DNA from: Salinarimonadaceae bacterium
GTDB taxonomy: Bacteria > Pseudomonadota > Alphaproteobacteria > Rhizobiales > Beijerinckiaceae
Direction: 5' to 3'
Length of the DNA stretch: 64,000 nt
Assembly (NCBI GenBank): GCA_007693435.1
Contig: REDO01000185.1
Coordinates: forward strand, 1-64,000
Shown: positions 57,535 through 64,000 of the stretch, piece after piece
Layout: the number at the start of each line of letters is the position of its first letter
Position numbering within the stretch: the first letter of the stretch is position 1
The notes under the pieces: generated by a model
What the model was told of the DNA's origin: nothing
The model's input: only the letters and a program-made list of their open reading frames with translations
Databases searched by the model: none
Made by a program: the position numbers and the translations under genes

Positions 57535-58671
57535 TCATCGCCCGGTGAGGTCGCGCGCGACGATGAGACGCATGATTTCGTTCGTGCCCTCGAGAATCTG
57601 GTGGACGCGCAGATCGCGCACGATCTTCTCGATGCCGTATTCGGAGAGATAGCCGTAGCCGCCATGCAGCTGCAGCGCCTTGTTGGCGACGTCGAAGCCG
57701 GTGTCGGTGGCGAAGCGCTTGGCCATGGCGCAGAGCTTCGTCGCGTCGGGGCGCTTGGCGTCGAGCGCGGCGGCGGCGCGCCAGAGGAGCGTGCGCGCGG
57801 CCTCGAGTTCGGTCGCCATGTCGGCGAGGGTGAATTGCAGCGCCTGGAACTGCGTGAGCGCCTTCCCGAAAGCCTTGCGCTCGCCCATATAGGTCGTCGC
57901 CTTCTCAAGCGCGGCCTGCGCGCCGCCGAGCGAGCAGGCGCCGATATTGAGCCGCCCGCCGTCCAGCCCCGCCATGGCGACGCGAAAGCCGATCCCCTCG
58001 TCGCCGAGGCGGTTGGCGAGCGGCACGCGCACATCCTCCATGATGACCTGCCGGGTCGGCTGCGCGTTCCAGCCCATCTTGCGCTCGTCAGCGCCGAAGG
58101 AGAGGCCGGGCGCGTCCTTCTCGATCACCAGCGTCGATATCCCGCCCGCGCCTTCGGCGCCGGTGCGCGCCATCACGACGTAGACGTCGGCTACGCCCGC
58201 CCCGGAGATGAACTGCTTCACCCCGTTGACCACGTAGTCGTCGCCGTCGCGCACGGCCTTCGTCTTGAGGGCGGCGGCGTCGGAGCCGGCGCCGGGCTCG
58301 GTCAGGCAGTAGGAGGCGAGAAGCTCCATCGAGCACAGACCGGGCAGCCAGCGGGCGCGCTGCTCCTCGTCGCCATAGGTGTCGATCATCCAGGCGCACA
58401 TGTTGTGGATGGAGATATAAGCCGAGATCGTCGGGCAGCCGGTCGCCAGCGCCTCGAAGATCAGCGCCGCGTCGAACCGCGAGAGGCCCGAGCCGCCGAC
58501 ATCCTCGCGGATATAGACGCCGCCCATGCCGAGCGCCGCGGCCTCGCGCATCACGTCGACGGGGAAATGCTTCTCCTCGTCCCAGCGCAAAGCCTCGGGC
58601 GCGAGTTTCTCGGCGGCGAAGTCGCGGGCCATGTCGCGGATGGCGGTCTGGTCCTCGTTAAGCTCGAACAT
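57535..58671 (-). CDS. Isobutyryl-CoA dehydrogenase-like acyl-CoA dehydrogenase
   Basis: A 378-aa ACAD of the ACAD8/isobutyryl-CoA type, acting in valine degradation. It starts with [52 protein letters not shown], and [35 protein letters not shown] are present, with the catalytic Glu in ILEGTNEI. Nothing adjacent (no mmsA/mmsB or enoyl-CoA hydratase) confirms the substrate, so short-chain or 2-methyl-branched alternatives remain. Confidence 0.88.
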   Translation of the reverse strand: MFELNEDQTAIRDMARDFAAEKLAPEALRWDEEKHFPVDVMREAAALGMGGVYIREDVGGSGLSRFDAALIFEALATGCPTISAYISIHNMCAWMIDTYGDEEQRARWLPGLCSMELLASYCLTEPGAGSDAAALKTKAVRDGDDYVVNGVKQFISGAGVADVYVVMARTGAEGAGGISTLVIEKDAPGLSFGADERKMGWNAQPTRQVIMEDVRVPLANRLGDEGIGFRVAMAGLDGGRLNIGACSLGGAQAALEKATTYMGERKAFGKALTQFQALQFTLADMATELEAARTLLWRAAAALDAKRPDATKLCAMAKRFATDTGFDVANKALQLHGGYGYLSEYGIEKIVRDLRVHQILEGTNEIMRLIVARDLTGR

Positions 58672-58763
58672 GGTTCCTCTCGACGATCATCGGTCGCTCG
58701 TTCAGGTTGTGGCTGCGTATTCTGGACGGCGCGCGCGCAAAAGCAACCGCGAGGCGCCGCAAG

Positions 58764-59660
58764 TCACGCCTTCCGTGAGGCCGCGACGGCGACCCCGAGC
58801 GCCGCGAGCGCCATGCCGCCGATCTGCACGATGGTCAGCGTTTCGCCAAACAGCGCATAGGCCATCAGCGCCGAAACCGGCGGAACGAGATAGAGCAACG
58901 CCGCAACACCCGCCACCGCGCCCCGGCGGATCAGGGCGAGCAGCAGGAAGATGCCGCCGATCGAGATGCCGAAGACGGACCAGGCAAGGCCGATGACCAC
59001 GGGCGTGTTGAACTCGATCCGTCCGGTTTCAAGCAACATGGCCGCCGGCGCGGTGATCAGCGCGGCGCCGATGAAATGCACGACAGTGTTCGAGCGCGGG
59101 TCCTGAGTCCCGCCGGTGCGCTTCTGCCAGATCGTGCCCAACGTGATCGCGAGCATGGCGGCGAGGCAGATCGCGACTTGCATCGGCGGCGCGCCGGCGC
59201 CCTCGCCGATGCCCGGCGTTATCACGAGCGCCGCTCCGGCGAAGCCCGTCGCCACGCCCAGCCAGCGCCGCGCCGAGACGCGCTCGCCCAGAAGCCAGCC
59301 GACGAGCAGCGCGGTGGCGAGCGGCTGGAGCCCGATGATCAGCGCCGAAATCCCCGCCGACAAGCCGTTGCGCACCGCCCAGAACACGCCGCCGAGATAT
59401 AATCCGTGAAGCAGCATTCCGGCGATCAGCCCGTCGCGCCAGTCGCGCGCCGTCTTCGGCCATGCGGCGCCGGCATGCAGAGCGATCGCGCCGAGAATGG
59501 CGATGGCGAGCACGTAGCGCAGCATCAGGAAGCTGAGCGGTTCGGCGTAGGGCGCCACGAGCCGCGCGGTGACGAAGCCCGTCGACCAGATCAGGACGAA
59601 CAGCGCGGGGGCGATTCTCGCGATAGCGTTCCTGCTGGCTTCGGCGTCCTGGTTCGGCAT
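58764..59660 (-). CDS. EamA-type DMT transporter
   Basis: A 298-aa inner-membrane permease with ten hydrophobic segments in two EamA repeats. FVLIWSTGFVTARLVAPYAEPLSFLMLRY and ISALIIGLQPLATALLVGWLLGERVS lie in the first, and GVAALLYLVPPVSALMAYALFGE in the second. It exports or imports an unknown small metabolite. The chosen start MPNQDAEAS excludes a long antisense-like extension over the YihY gene. Divergent from yihY-like gene, 120 bp apart. Confidence 0.9.
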   Translation of the reverse strand: MPNQDAEASRNAIARIAPALFVLIWSTGFVTARLVAPYAEPLSFLMLRYVLAIAILGAIALHAGAAWPKTARDWRDGLIAGMLLHGLYLGGVFWAVRNGLSAGISALIIGLQPLATALLVGWLLGERVSARRWLGVATGFAGAALVITPGIGEGAGAPPMQVAICLAAMLAITLGTIWQKRTGGTQDPRSNTVVHFIGAALITAPAAMLLETGRIEFNTPVVIGLAWSVFGISIGGIFLLLALIRRGAVAGVAALLYLVPPVSALMAYALFGETLTIVQIGGMALAALGVAVAASRKA

Positions 59661-59780
59661 AAGGGTTGGCGCCTTGTGACGGGAGCGGCCGATTGGCGGC
59701 TGCGGCCGGGGATCGCGCGATTTAGCGCCTTGCGTCGCGCGGCGCCATGGCCCATTTGGCGTAAGGGGAGTAGCGCCGCC

Positions 59781-60671
59781 TTGCAAGCCATCGGTCGAGT
59801 CTTCGCAGTCCTGTATCTGGCGTACAACCGCATGATCCTGCATGACGGCTGGGCGATCGCGAGCCATATCGCCTTGTCGGCGCTCTTCTCCTTCTTCCCC
59901 TTCCTGATCCTGCTGACCGCGCTCGCGAGCTTCTTCGGGGCGGGCGCGCTCGCGGACGATGCCGCCGGGCTCATCCTCGACGTGCTCCCGCAGGAGGTCG
60001 GCATGCCGATCGCCGCCGAGGTGCGCACCGTGCTCACTGAATGGCGCGGCGATCTGCTCACCATCGGCGCGGCGCTGGCCCTCTACTTCTCCTCGAACGG
60101 CATCGAGGCGTTGCGGGTCGGTCTCAACCGCGCCTACGGCGTGCGCGAGAACCGCAGCTGGTATCTGACGCGCATCGAATCGATCTTCTACGTCGTCATC
60201 GGCGCGGGCGTGATGCTCGTCTTCGCCTTCGGAGTCGTTCTGGGGCCGCTGATCTGGGGGACGCTCGTGAGCTACTTTCCGCCGCTCGCCGAGTTCACGC
60301 GGGTGGTCGATGTCCTGCGACTGGGCGGTACGGCGTTCATCATCGTCGTGGCGCTGATCGTCACGCACAAGTACCTCGCGGCCGGCGAACGCAGCTTCCT
60401 CTCGATCCTGCCGGGCGTCTTCGTGACTCTGTTTCTCTGGCTGCTCGGCGGGTTCGTCTTCGGCGCGTATCTCGCGCATTTTCCCCAAGCCTATGCGACG
60501 ACCTATGGCGGCCTCGCCACGGCGATGATCGCGCTGATCTTCCTCTACACGCTCGCCGCGATCTACATCTACGGCGGCGAGATCAACGGCGCGATCGCGG
60601 CGATGCGGCGCGCGGCGGCGAAGCGTCTGCGCTCGAAGGCGACGCGCTATGAGGGCGGCTGGCACTGGTGA
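59781..60671 (+). CDS. YihY/BrkB-family membrane protein
   Basis: A 296-aa polytopic protein of the YihY (BrkB) family with six membrane segments. It has YNRMILHDGWAIASHIALSALFSFFPFLILLTAL (split by the family's loop), LTIGAALALYFSSNGIEALRVGLNRAYG and TYGGLATAMIALIFLYTLAAIYIYGGEING. Function is unknown; it was once annotated as RNase BN. The start is TTG at 59781 following AAGGGGAG with a 10-nt spacer; no ATG fits before the conserved start region. Confidence 0.86.
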   Translation: MQAIGRVFAVLYLAYNRMILHDGWAIASHIALSALFSFFPFLILLTALASFFGAGALADDAAGLILDVLPQEVGMPIAAEVRTVLTEWRGDLLTIGAALALYFSSNGIEALRVGLNRAYGVRENRSWYLTRIESIFYVVIGAGVMLVFAFGVVLGPLIWGTLVSYFPPLAEFTRVVDVLRLGGTAFIIVVALIVTHKYLAAGERSFLSILPGVFVTLFLWLLGGFVFGAYLAHFPQAYATTYGGLATAMIALIFLYTLAAIYIYGGEINGAIAAMRRAAAKRLRSKATRYEGGWHW

Positions 60672-60811
60672 AACGGCGCCCGGCACCGCGTTCGAGCAGG
60701 CTTCACCCCTTGCAGGCGACCAACGCGCTCGACGAGGCTGTGGATATCGGACAGGCGCACGAATTGGACAGCCGTCGTCGTCATCCGTAAATTCCCCTTG
60801 AGGGAGCTGTC

Positions 60812-61963
60812 ATGACGTCTTCGGAGACCAGACCAACGCGACGCGCCGTCTTGAGCGGAGCGCTGTCGTCTCTATCGGCGATCTGCGTCGCCGGCGCGCC
60901 GATCATATCGAGCGGGCGCGCGCTCGCCGGCGCAAGCCAGCCCGTATGGAGCGCGTCGTCTTCGCATGTGATCGATCCGAGGGACGGCATCTTGACCGCC
61001 CCCGGAATCGTGACCTTTCAACGCGGCGCCTTTCAAATGCAGGGGATCGCGCGTGGCGAATTCCAGCGCCGCGCCGCCTTTCTCGACGCCGTTTTCTCGC
61101 CTGACGGAACCCGCTTCGTGGCTTCCACAGGGATAGGCATCGCAAGAAAATGGCGTCTGCCTGGTCGAGACGCAGAGCGTTTCAGGGCTGAGGAAACAGA
61201 TACATTCGGCTCCAGCGATGAGTCTGTCGGCGCGATCAATGCGATCAAATGGTCGAATGACGGCCGCCTGATCATGTATGCCGAGGGATGGAATCTCGTC
61301 AGGTTCTTCGCCGCTGATGATCTTCATTACTTTGGAAGCGTATTCTATAGGGGTGTCGTGGGTTGTGATTTTTCAGATGATTCCCAGAATTACATGCTTT
61401 TTTCAAATCACAGCATTGATATTTTCGATCTGAACGACAGGAAAACTCATTCATTTCCAACTGCTCCAATTCGCAGCCCCGTCGTGAAGGCGGTGTTGGT
61501 TGGTGGCGTCTCGAAGGTCGCGACGCTTCACGACAACGGCGTAGTGGCGATCTGGGATGCGTCGTCCGGGTCGATCCTGCAGCATTTCCGTGTGCGGGTG
61601 CAAAGAGGCGGCCAAGGTATTTCTGGCGCCATCGATGTGACGCGACAAGGAAAAGCTTTAGTCGCATCCATGGGATCGGCCACCGCTGTGCTTTGGGATA
61701 TTGAAAAAGAAGAAAAAATAATGGTTCTTGAAGGTCATGAGGATATAATTACGATGGCGAATTTTTCGCGTGACGGACGTTTTATCGTAACGTCGTCGTT
61801 CGATAATTCGGCGAAGATTTGGGAAACCGACAGCGGGAATTTGGTGAGGAATCTGCCCGGCCATCGGGAATCGGTGCTTTCGGCCCGATTTTCTCACGAT
61901 GGATGGCGAATCCTGACGACATCAAGGGATCGAACGGCGCGATTGTGGACGGCTTCCGGGTAG
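60812..61963 (+). CDS. Tat-exported WD40 beta-propeller protein
   Basis: A 383-aa protein with a twin-arginine signal (RPTRRAVLSGALS, then a hydrophobic stretch ending near ALAGA). WD40-type repeats follow: AVFSPDGTRFVASTG, AIKWSNDGRLIMYAEG, ATLHDNGVVAIWDASSGSI, LEGHEDIITMANFSRDGRF, and LPGHRESVLSARFSHDGWRI ending in TSRDRTARLW. It has about seven blades, so it probably forms one propeller. AGGGAG lies 5 nt before the ATG. Codon use in the second half is AT-richer than in neighbouring genes, suggesting recent arrival. Partner unknown. Confidence 0.78.
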   Translation: MTSSETRPTRRAVLSGALSSLSAICVAGAPIISSGRALAGASQPVWSASSSHVIDPRDGILTAPGIVTFQRGAFQMQGIARGEFQRRAAFLDAVFSPDGTRFVASTGIGIARKWRLPGRDAERFRAEETDTFGSSDESVGAINAIKWSNDGRLIMYAEGWNLVRFFAADDLHYFGSVFYRGVVGCDFSDDSQNYMLFSNHSIDIFDLNDRKTHSFPTAPIRSPVVKAVLVGGVSKVATLHDNGVVAIWDASSGSILQHFRVRVQRGGQGISGAIDVTRQGKALVASMGSATAVLWDIEKEEKIMVLEGHEDIITMANFSRDGRFIVTSSFDNSAKIWETDSGNLVRNLPGHRESVLSARFSHDGWRILTTSRDRTARLWTASG

Positions 61964-62175
61964 AGAGATCGGTTTCTCGTTTGATTTGACATGGAGATTT
62001 CCAGACCCGGCGCGAACGCCGCGCTTCGAGGGGCCAGACGCCGATCCGCGATCGCGTCCGCCACAGCCCTGAACGCGGCCGAAAATTTCGATAGCGATTT
62101 CGAGTGAGTGGTTCGCCGCCGTATCGGCTTCGGCGGAAGGGCGGGCGCACGCCCCGCGCGTTCTTCAGCGTGCGG

Positions 62176-62808
62176 TCAGAGCGAGACGCCGTCGATCTCG
62201 CGCCGCAGTTTGTCGACGACCGGCCCGAGGCGCGGGAGCTGGGGATTGATCGCGAGCGCCCTTTCGTAGCTCGCGAGCGCTCCGAACTTGTCGCCCGATT
62301 CCTGCAGGAGATGGCCGAGCCCGGTCCATGCCCCGAAATGGCGCGGCTCCAGCGTGACCGCGCGGTGGATATCGGCGATGGCGGCGATGGGATCGCCGAG
62401 GCGCTGGAAGGCTGCGGCGCGCCTGTTCCAGGCCTCCGCCCAGTCCGGCTGGAGGGTCACCACGCGATCGAGGAGCTCCACTGCAAGCGCGGCGTCGCGT
62501 TCGCGCATGGCCTGCTGCGCGCGCGTCATGAGGAGATCGGCCGTGTCGGAGCCCGAGCGCATCCAGCGACGGTTGATCAGCAGCGAAACGCCCCGCGCCT
62601 CGCGCTCGTCGCTCGCCGCGGCGAGGCGTTCGAACAATTCGTCGAGCGCCGCGTCGGTGCGGGCGGGGCGTGGGGAGGAAGGTGTCGCCTCTTCGATCGC
62701 CGGCGCGTCATGCTGCGGCGCCTCGGCTCGCGCGCCGTGCCCCGCCATCGCCGCGACGGCGGCGAAGATTGCGAGGAAAGCGATTCGTGCCGGCACAAAA
62801 AAGCGCAT
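62176..62808 (-). CDS. Periplasmic TPR protein
   Basis: A 210-aa exported protein. Signal peptide MRFFVPARIAFLAIFAAVAA ends near residue 28. Three to four TPR-type helical repeats follow (AERDAALAVELLDRVVTLQPDWAEAWNRRAAAF is split over two, IHRAVTLEPRHFGAW, YERALAINPQLPRLGP). TPR proteins mediate protein contacts; the partner is unknown. A GTG six codons upstream (62826) is an alternative start. No strong Shine-Dalgarno fits either. The gene lies 54 bp downstream of rpmJ on the same strand. Confidence 0.86.
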   Translation of the reverse strand: MRFFVPARIAFLAIFAAVAAMAGHGARAEAPQHDAPAIEEATPSSPRPARTDAALDELFERLAAASDEREARGVSLLINRRWMRSGSDTADLLMTRAQQAMRERDAALAVELLDRVVTLQPDWAEAWNRRAAAFQRLGDPIAAIADIHRAVTLEPRHFGAWTGLGHLLQESGDKFGALASYERALAINPQLPRLGPVVDKLRREIDGVSL

Positions 62809-62882
62809 GCCGGATGATGTGGTCACCCGGCATGCGTCGTCAATTCACAGGTAGGTGCGTCGAAACGTCTTCGACGCGGTGA

Positions 62883-63008
62883 TCAGCCCTGACGCGCCTT
62901 GTAGCGCTTCTGGGTTTTGTTGATCACGTATACGCGGCCCTTGCGACGAACCACCTGGCAGTCGCGATGGCGCCCGCGCAGGCTCTTGAGCGAGTTGCGG
63001 ATCTTCAT
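62883..63008 (-). CDS. rpmJ: 50S ribosomal protein L36, zinc-free form
   Basis: A 41-aa basic protein, [19 protein letters not shown] followed by [21 protein letters not shown]. Only one Cys remains and the four-ligand zinc pattern of the C+ L36 is missing, as in the YkgO-like C- type that alphaproteobacteria use as their normal L36. The ATG at 63008 gives the family start. It is divergent from ssb with 308 bp between. Confidence 0.95.
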   Translation of the reverse strand: MKIRNSLKSLRGRHRDCQVVRRKGRVYVINKTQKRYKARQG

Positions 63009-63316
63009 CGGTCCAGTTCTCCATTGGCGCGGTCGTCGTGGACCGGCGATCTTGAAAGAATACAAATTCCGGGGTGATGCGGAAGGCGCGTGAGCGACCT
63101 CGTATCGTCGGGAGCGCGGGATACCTGAAAAGCAGTGCCCGGTCAACACCGTCGCGACCGCGCCGGACGACGGTTCGCCCGAGACCGGCTTGCGCTCCGA
63201 TGAGAACAAATATAGAACAATACCTGCTTCATTGGCTGGGGACACGGTCGTCCCGGGGGTTGTCGCGCCGGCGGCGAGGCCTCACAAAGACGCGGACGGA
63301 TCGAAGGGAGGCTCGG
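63009..63316. other. Intergenic region between divergent rpmJ and ssb
   Basis: 308 bp with no supported gene. Its one clear element is the LexA-type direct repeat at 63204-63218. The part nearest rpmJ is AT-richer (AATTTGTATTCTTTC on the minus strand) and may hold its promoter, without a clear consensus. Confidence 0.6.
63204..63218 (+). promoter_or_regulatory. LexA (SOS) box upstream of ssb
   Basis: GAACAAATATAGAAC, an exact GAAC-N7-GAAC direct repeat, 98 bp before the ssb start. A TAGAAC at its right half with TTGCGC 17 nt before could be the overlapped promoter. ssb is a known LexA target in several alphaproteobacteria. Confidence 0.75.
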
Positions 63317-63862
63317 ATGGCGGGCAGCGTGAACAAGGTCATTCTCATCGGCAATCTCGGGCGCGACCCCGAAGTGCGCCGCCTCGGCAGCGGCGATCCG
63401 GTGGTCAACCTGCGCATCGCCACTTCCGAAAACTGGCGGGACAAGCAATCGGGCGAGCGCCGCGAGCGCACCGAATGGCACACCGTGGTGATCTTCAACG
63501 AGAACCTCGCCAAGGTCGCCGAGCAATATCTGAAGAAGGGCTCGAAGGTTTACATCGAGGGCCAGCTCCAGACCCGTAAATGGCAGGACCAGAGCGGCGC
63601 GGATCGCTATTCGACCGAAATCGTCCTCCAGCGCTATCGCGGCGAGCTGACGCTCCTCGACAGCCGCGGCGGCGGCGGCGGGGGCGGATCCGACGGCAGC
63701 GACGATTATGAGCGCGGCGGCGACGAGTTCGGCCGCTCCTCGCCGATGGAGAACCGCCCCGCCCGCAGCGGCGGGCAGGGCGGAGGCGCCGGCGGCGGGC
63801 AGGGTGGCGGGCAAGGCGGCGGATCGCGCTACGACAATCTCGACGACGATATTCCGTTCTGA
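63317..63862 (+). CDS. ssb: Single-stranded DNA-binding protein
   Basis: A 181-aa SSB. The OB fold occupies residues 1-112 ([51 protein letters not shown], kept by [10 protein letters not shown]). A Gly-rich flexible linker follows, then the acidic tip DDDIPF, which recruits repair proteins. The start ATG at 63317 follows GGGAGG; longer reading adds no OB-fold sequence. A LexA-type box lies upstream. uvrA, the usual divergent neighbour in many bacteria, is not here; rpmJ is. Confidence 0.97.
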   Translation: MAGSVNKVILIGNLGRDPEVRRLGSGDPVVNLRIATSENWRDKQSGERRERTEWHTVVIFNENLAKVAEQYLKKGSKVYIEGQLQTRKWQDQSGADRYSTEIVLQRYRGELTLLDSRGGGGGGGSDGSDDYERGGDEFGRSSPMENRPARSGGQGGGAGGGQGGGQGGGSRYDNLDDDIPF

Positions 63863-63890
63863 CCCTCGCCGTTCCGGTCGGCGTCCGCGC

Positions 63891-64000
63891 TCAGCCGGCG
63901 CGCCAGCGGCGCGCGATCAGCGCGTCGAGCGACAGCGCGCCCGGTCCCCGCGCCACGACCACGAGAAGCGCCACGGCCCAGAGCCCGTGCGTGACCCAGG
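63891..64000 (-). CDS. DoxX-family membrane protein, C-terminal fragment
   Basis: The last 36 residues of a gene that runs off the right edge. The frame reads WVTHGLWAVALLVVVA, a hydrophobic segment, followed by RGPGALSLDALIARRWRAG and a stop. The RGPG(R)xSLDxLL ending is typical of DoxX-like proteins. It converges on ssb with 28 bp between the stop codons. Confidence 0.6.
   Translation of the reverse strand, partial: WVTHGLWAVALLVVVARGPGALSLDALIARRWRAG

Overview
The window is a 64 kb, GC-rich chromosomal segment of an alphaproteobacterium, most likely a member of Hyphomicrobiales (Rhizobiales). This rests on gene order and control signals seen here: rpoN-hpf-ptsN, purL-bolA-grxD, nadD-rsfS-rlmH-envC-ctpA, pal-ybgF-tilS-ftsH-glmM, a phasin gene, a cysteine-poor L36, alphaproteobacterial LexA direct repeats (GTTC-N7-GTTC) and CtrA-type TTAA-N7-TTAA sites. 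No rRNA, tRNA, CRISPR array, prophage or intact insertion sequence was found, so genus and species cannot be named.

Layout. 1-2.7 kb: SulP anion transporter, Usp and DksA-like operon. 2.9-6.3 kb: SOS-box-preceded RecD-like helicase, yciB, glk, ptsN. 6.4-11.7 kb: hpf, rpoN, then divergent purL-bolA-grxD with a sigma-54 promoter between rpoN and purL. 11.7-16.1 kb: nadD-rsfS-rlmH-envC-ctpA. 16.2-20.6 kb: yebC, a methyltransferase, an SDR, an M48 protease and lemA. 20.9-27.2 kb: pal-ybgF-tilS, ftsH, glmM. 27.4-30.1 kb: three outer-membrane barrel genes, two with CtrA-type sites. 30.2-33.1 kb: serC (with a candidate leader RNA) and serA. 33.3-38.7 kb: a glutathionyl-hydroquinone reductase, a small SOS-box gene of unknown function, plsC, rimI, tsaB, a nitroreductase, an Nfu scaffold, and infC with an ATT start. 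38.9-43.3 kb: an MscS channel, then a lower-GC accessory stretch with an internally deleted IS1595-type remnant, an orphan receiver and a PAS-like/Cys-motif protein, then a phasin. 43.5-52.9 kb: SPOR-domain D,D-carboxypeptidase, J-domain, VWA, methyltransferase, gloB, cupin, panC, ettA and isovaleryl-CoA dehydrogenase genes. 53-64 kb: a CHAP enzyme, small DUF genes, rhodanese, M20 amidohydrolase, zinc peptidase, isobutyryl-CoA dehydrogenase, EamA and YihY membrane proteins, a Tat-exported WD40 protein in a lower-GC patch, a TPR protein, rpmJ, SOS-box ssb and the edge of a DoxX-like gene.

How it works together. Most genes are housekeeping: translation (rsfS, rlmH, infC, ettA, hpf, tilS, tsaB, rimI, rpmJ), envelope (envC, ctpA, pal, ybgF, glmM, plsC, D,D-carboxypeptidase), serine synthesis, branched-chain acyl-CoA oxidation and Fe-S/redox functions (bolA, grxD, Nfu). 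The most interesting layer is regulatory. Three exact LexA-type direct repeats mark a helicase, ssb and a 133-aa unknown protein whose predicted transcript is leaderless. A sigma-54 site faces away from rpoN within its own upstream region. infC has an ATT start with a well-placed Shine-Dalgarno. The 41.3-42.8 kb patch is the clearest accessory DNA.
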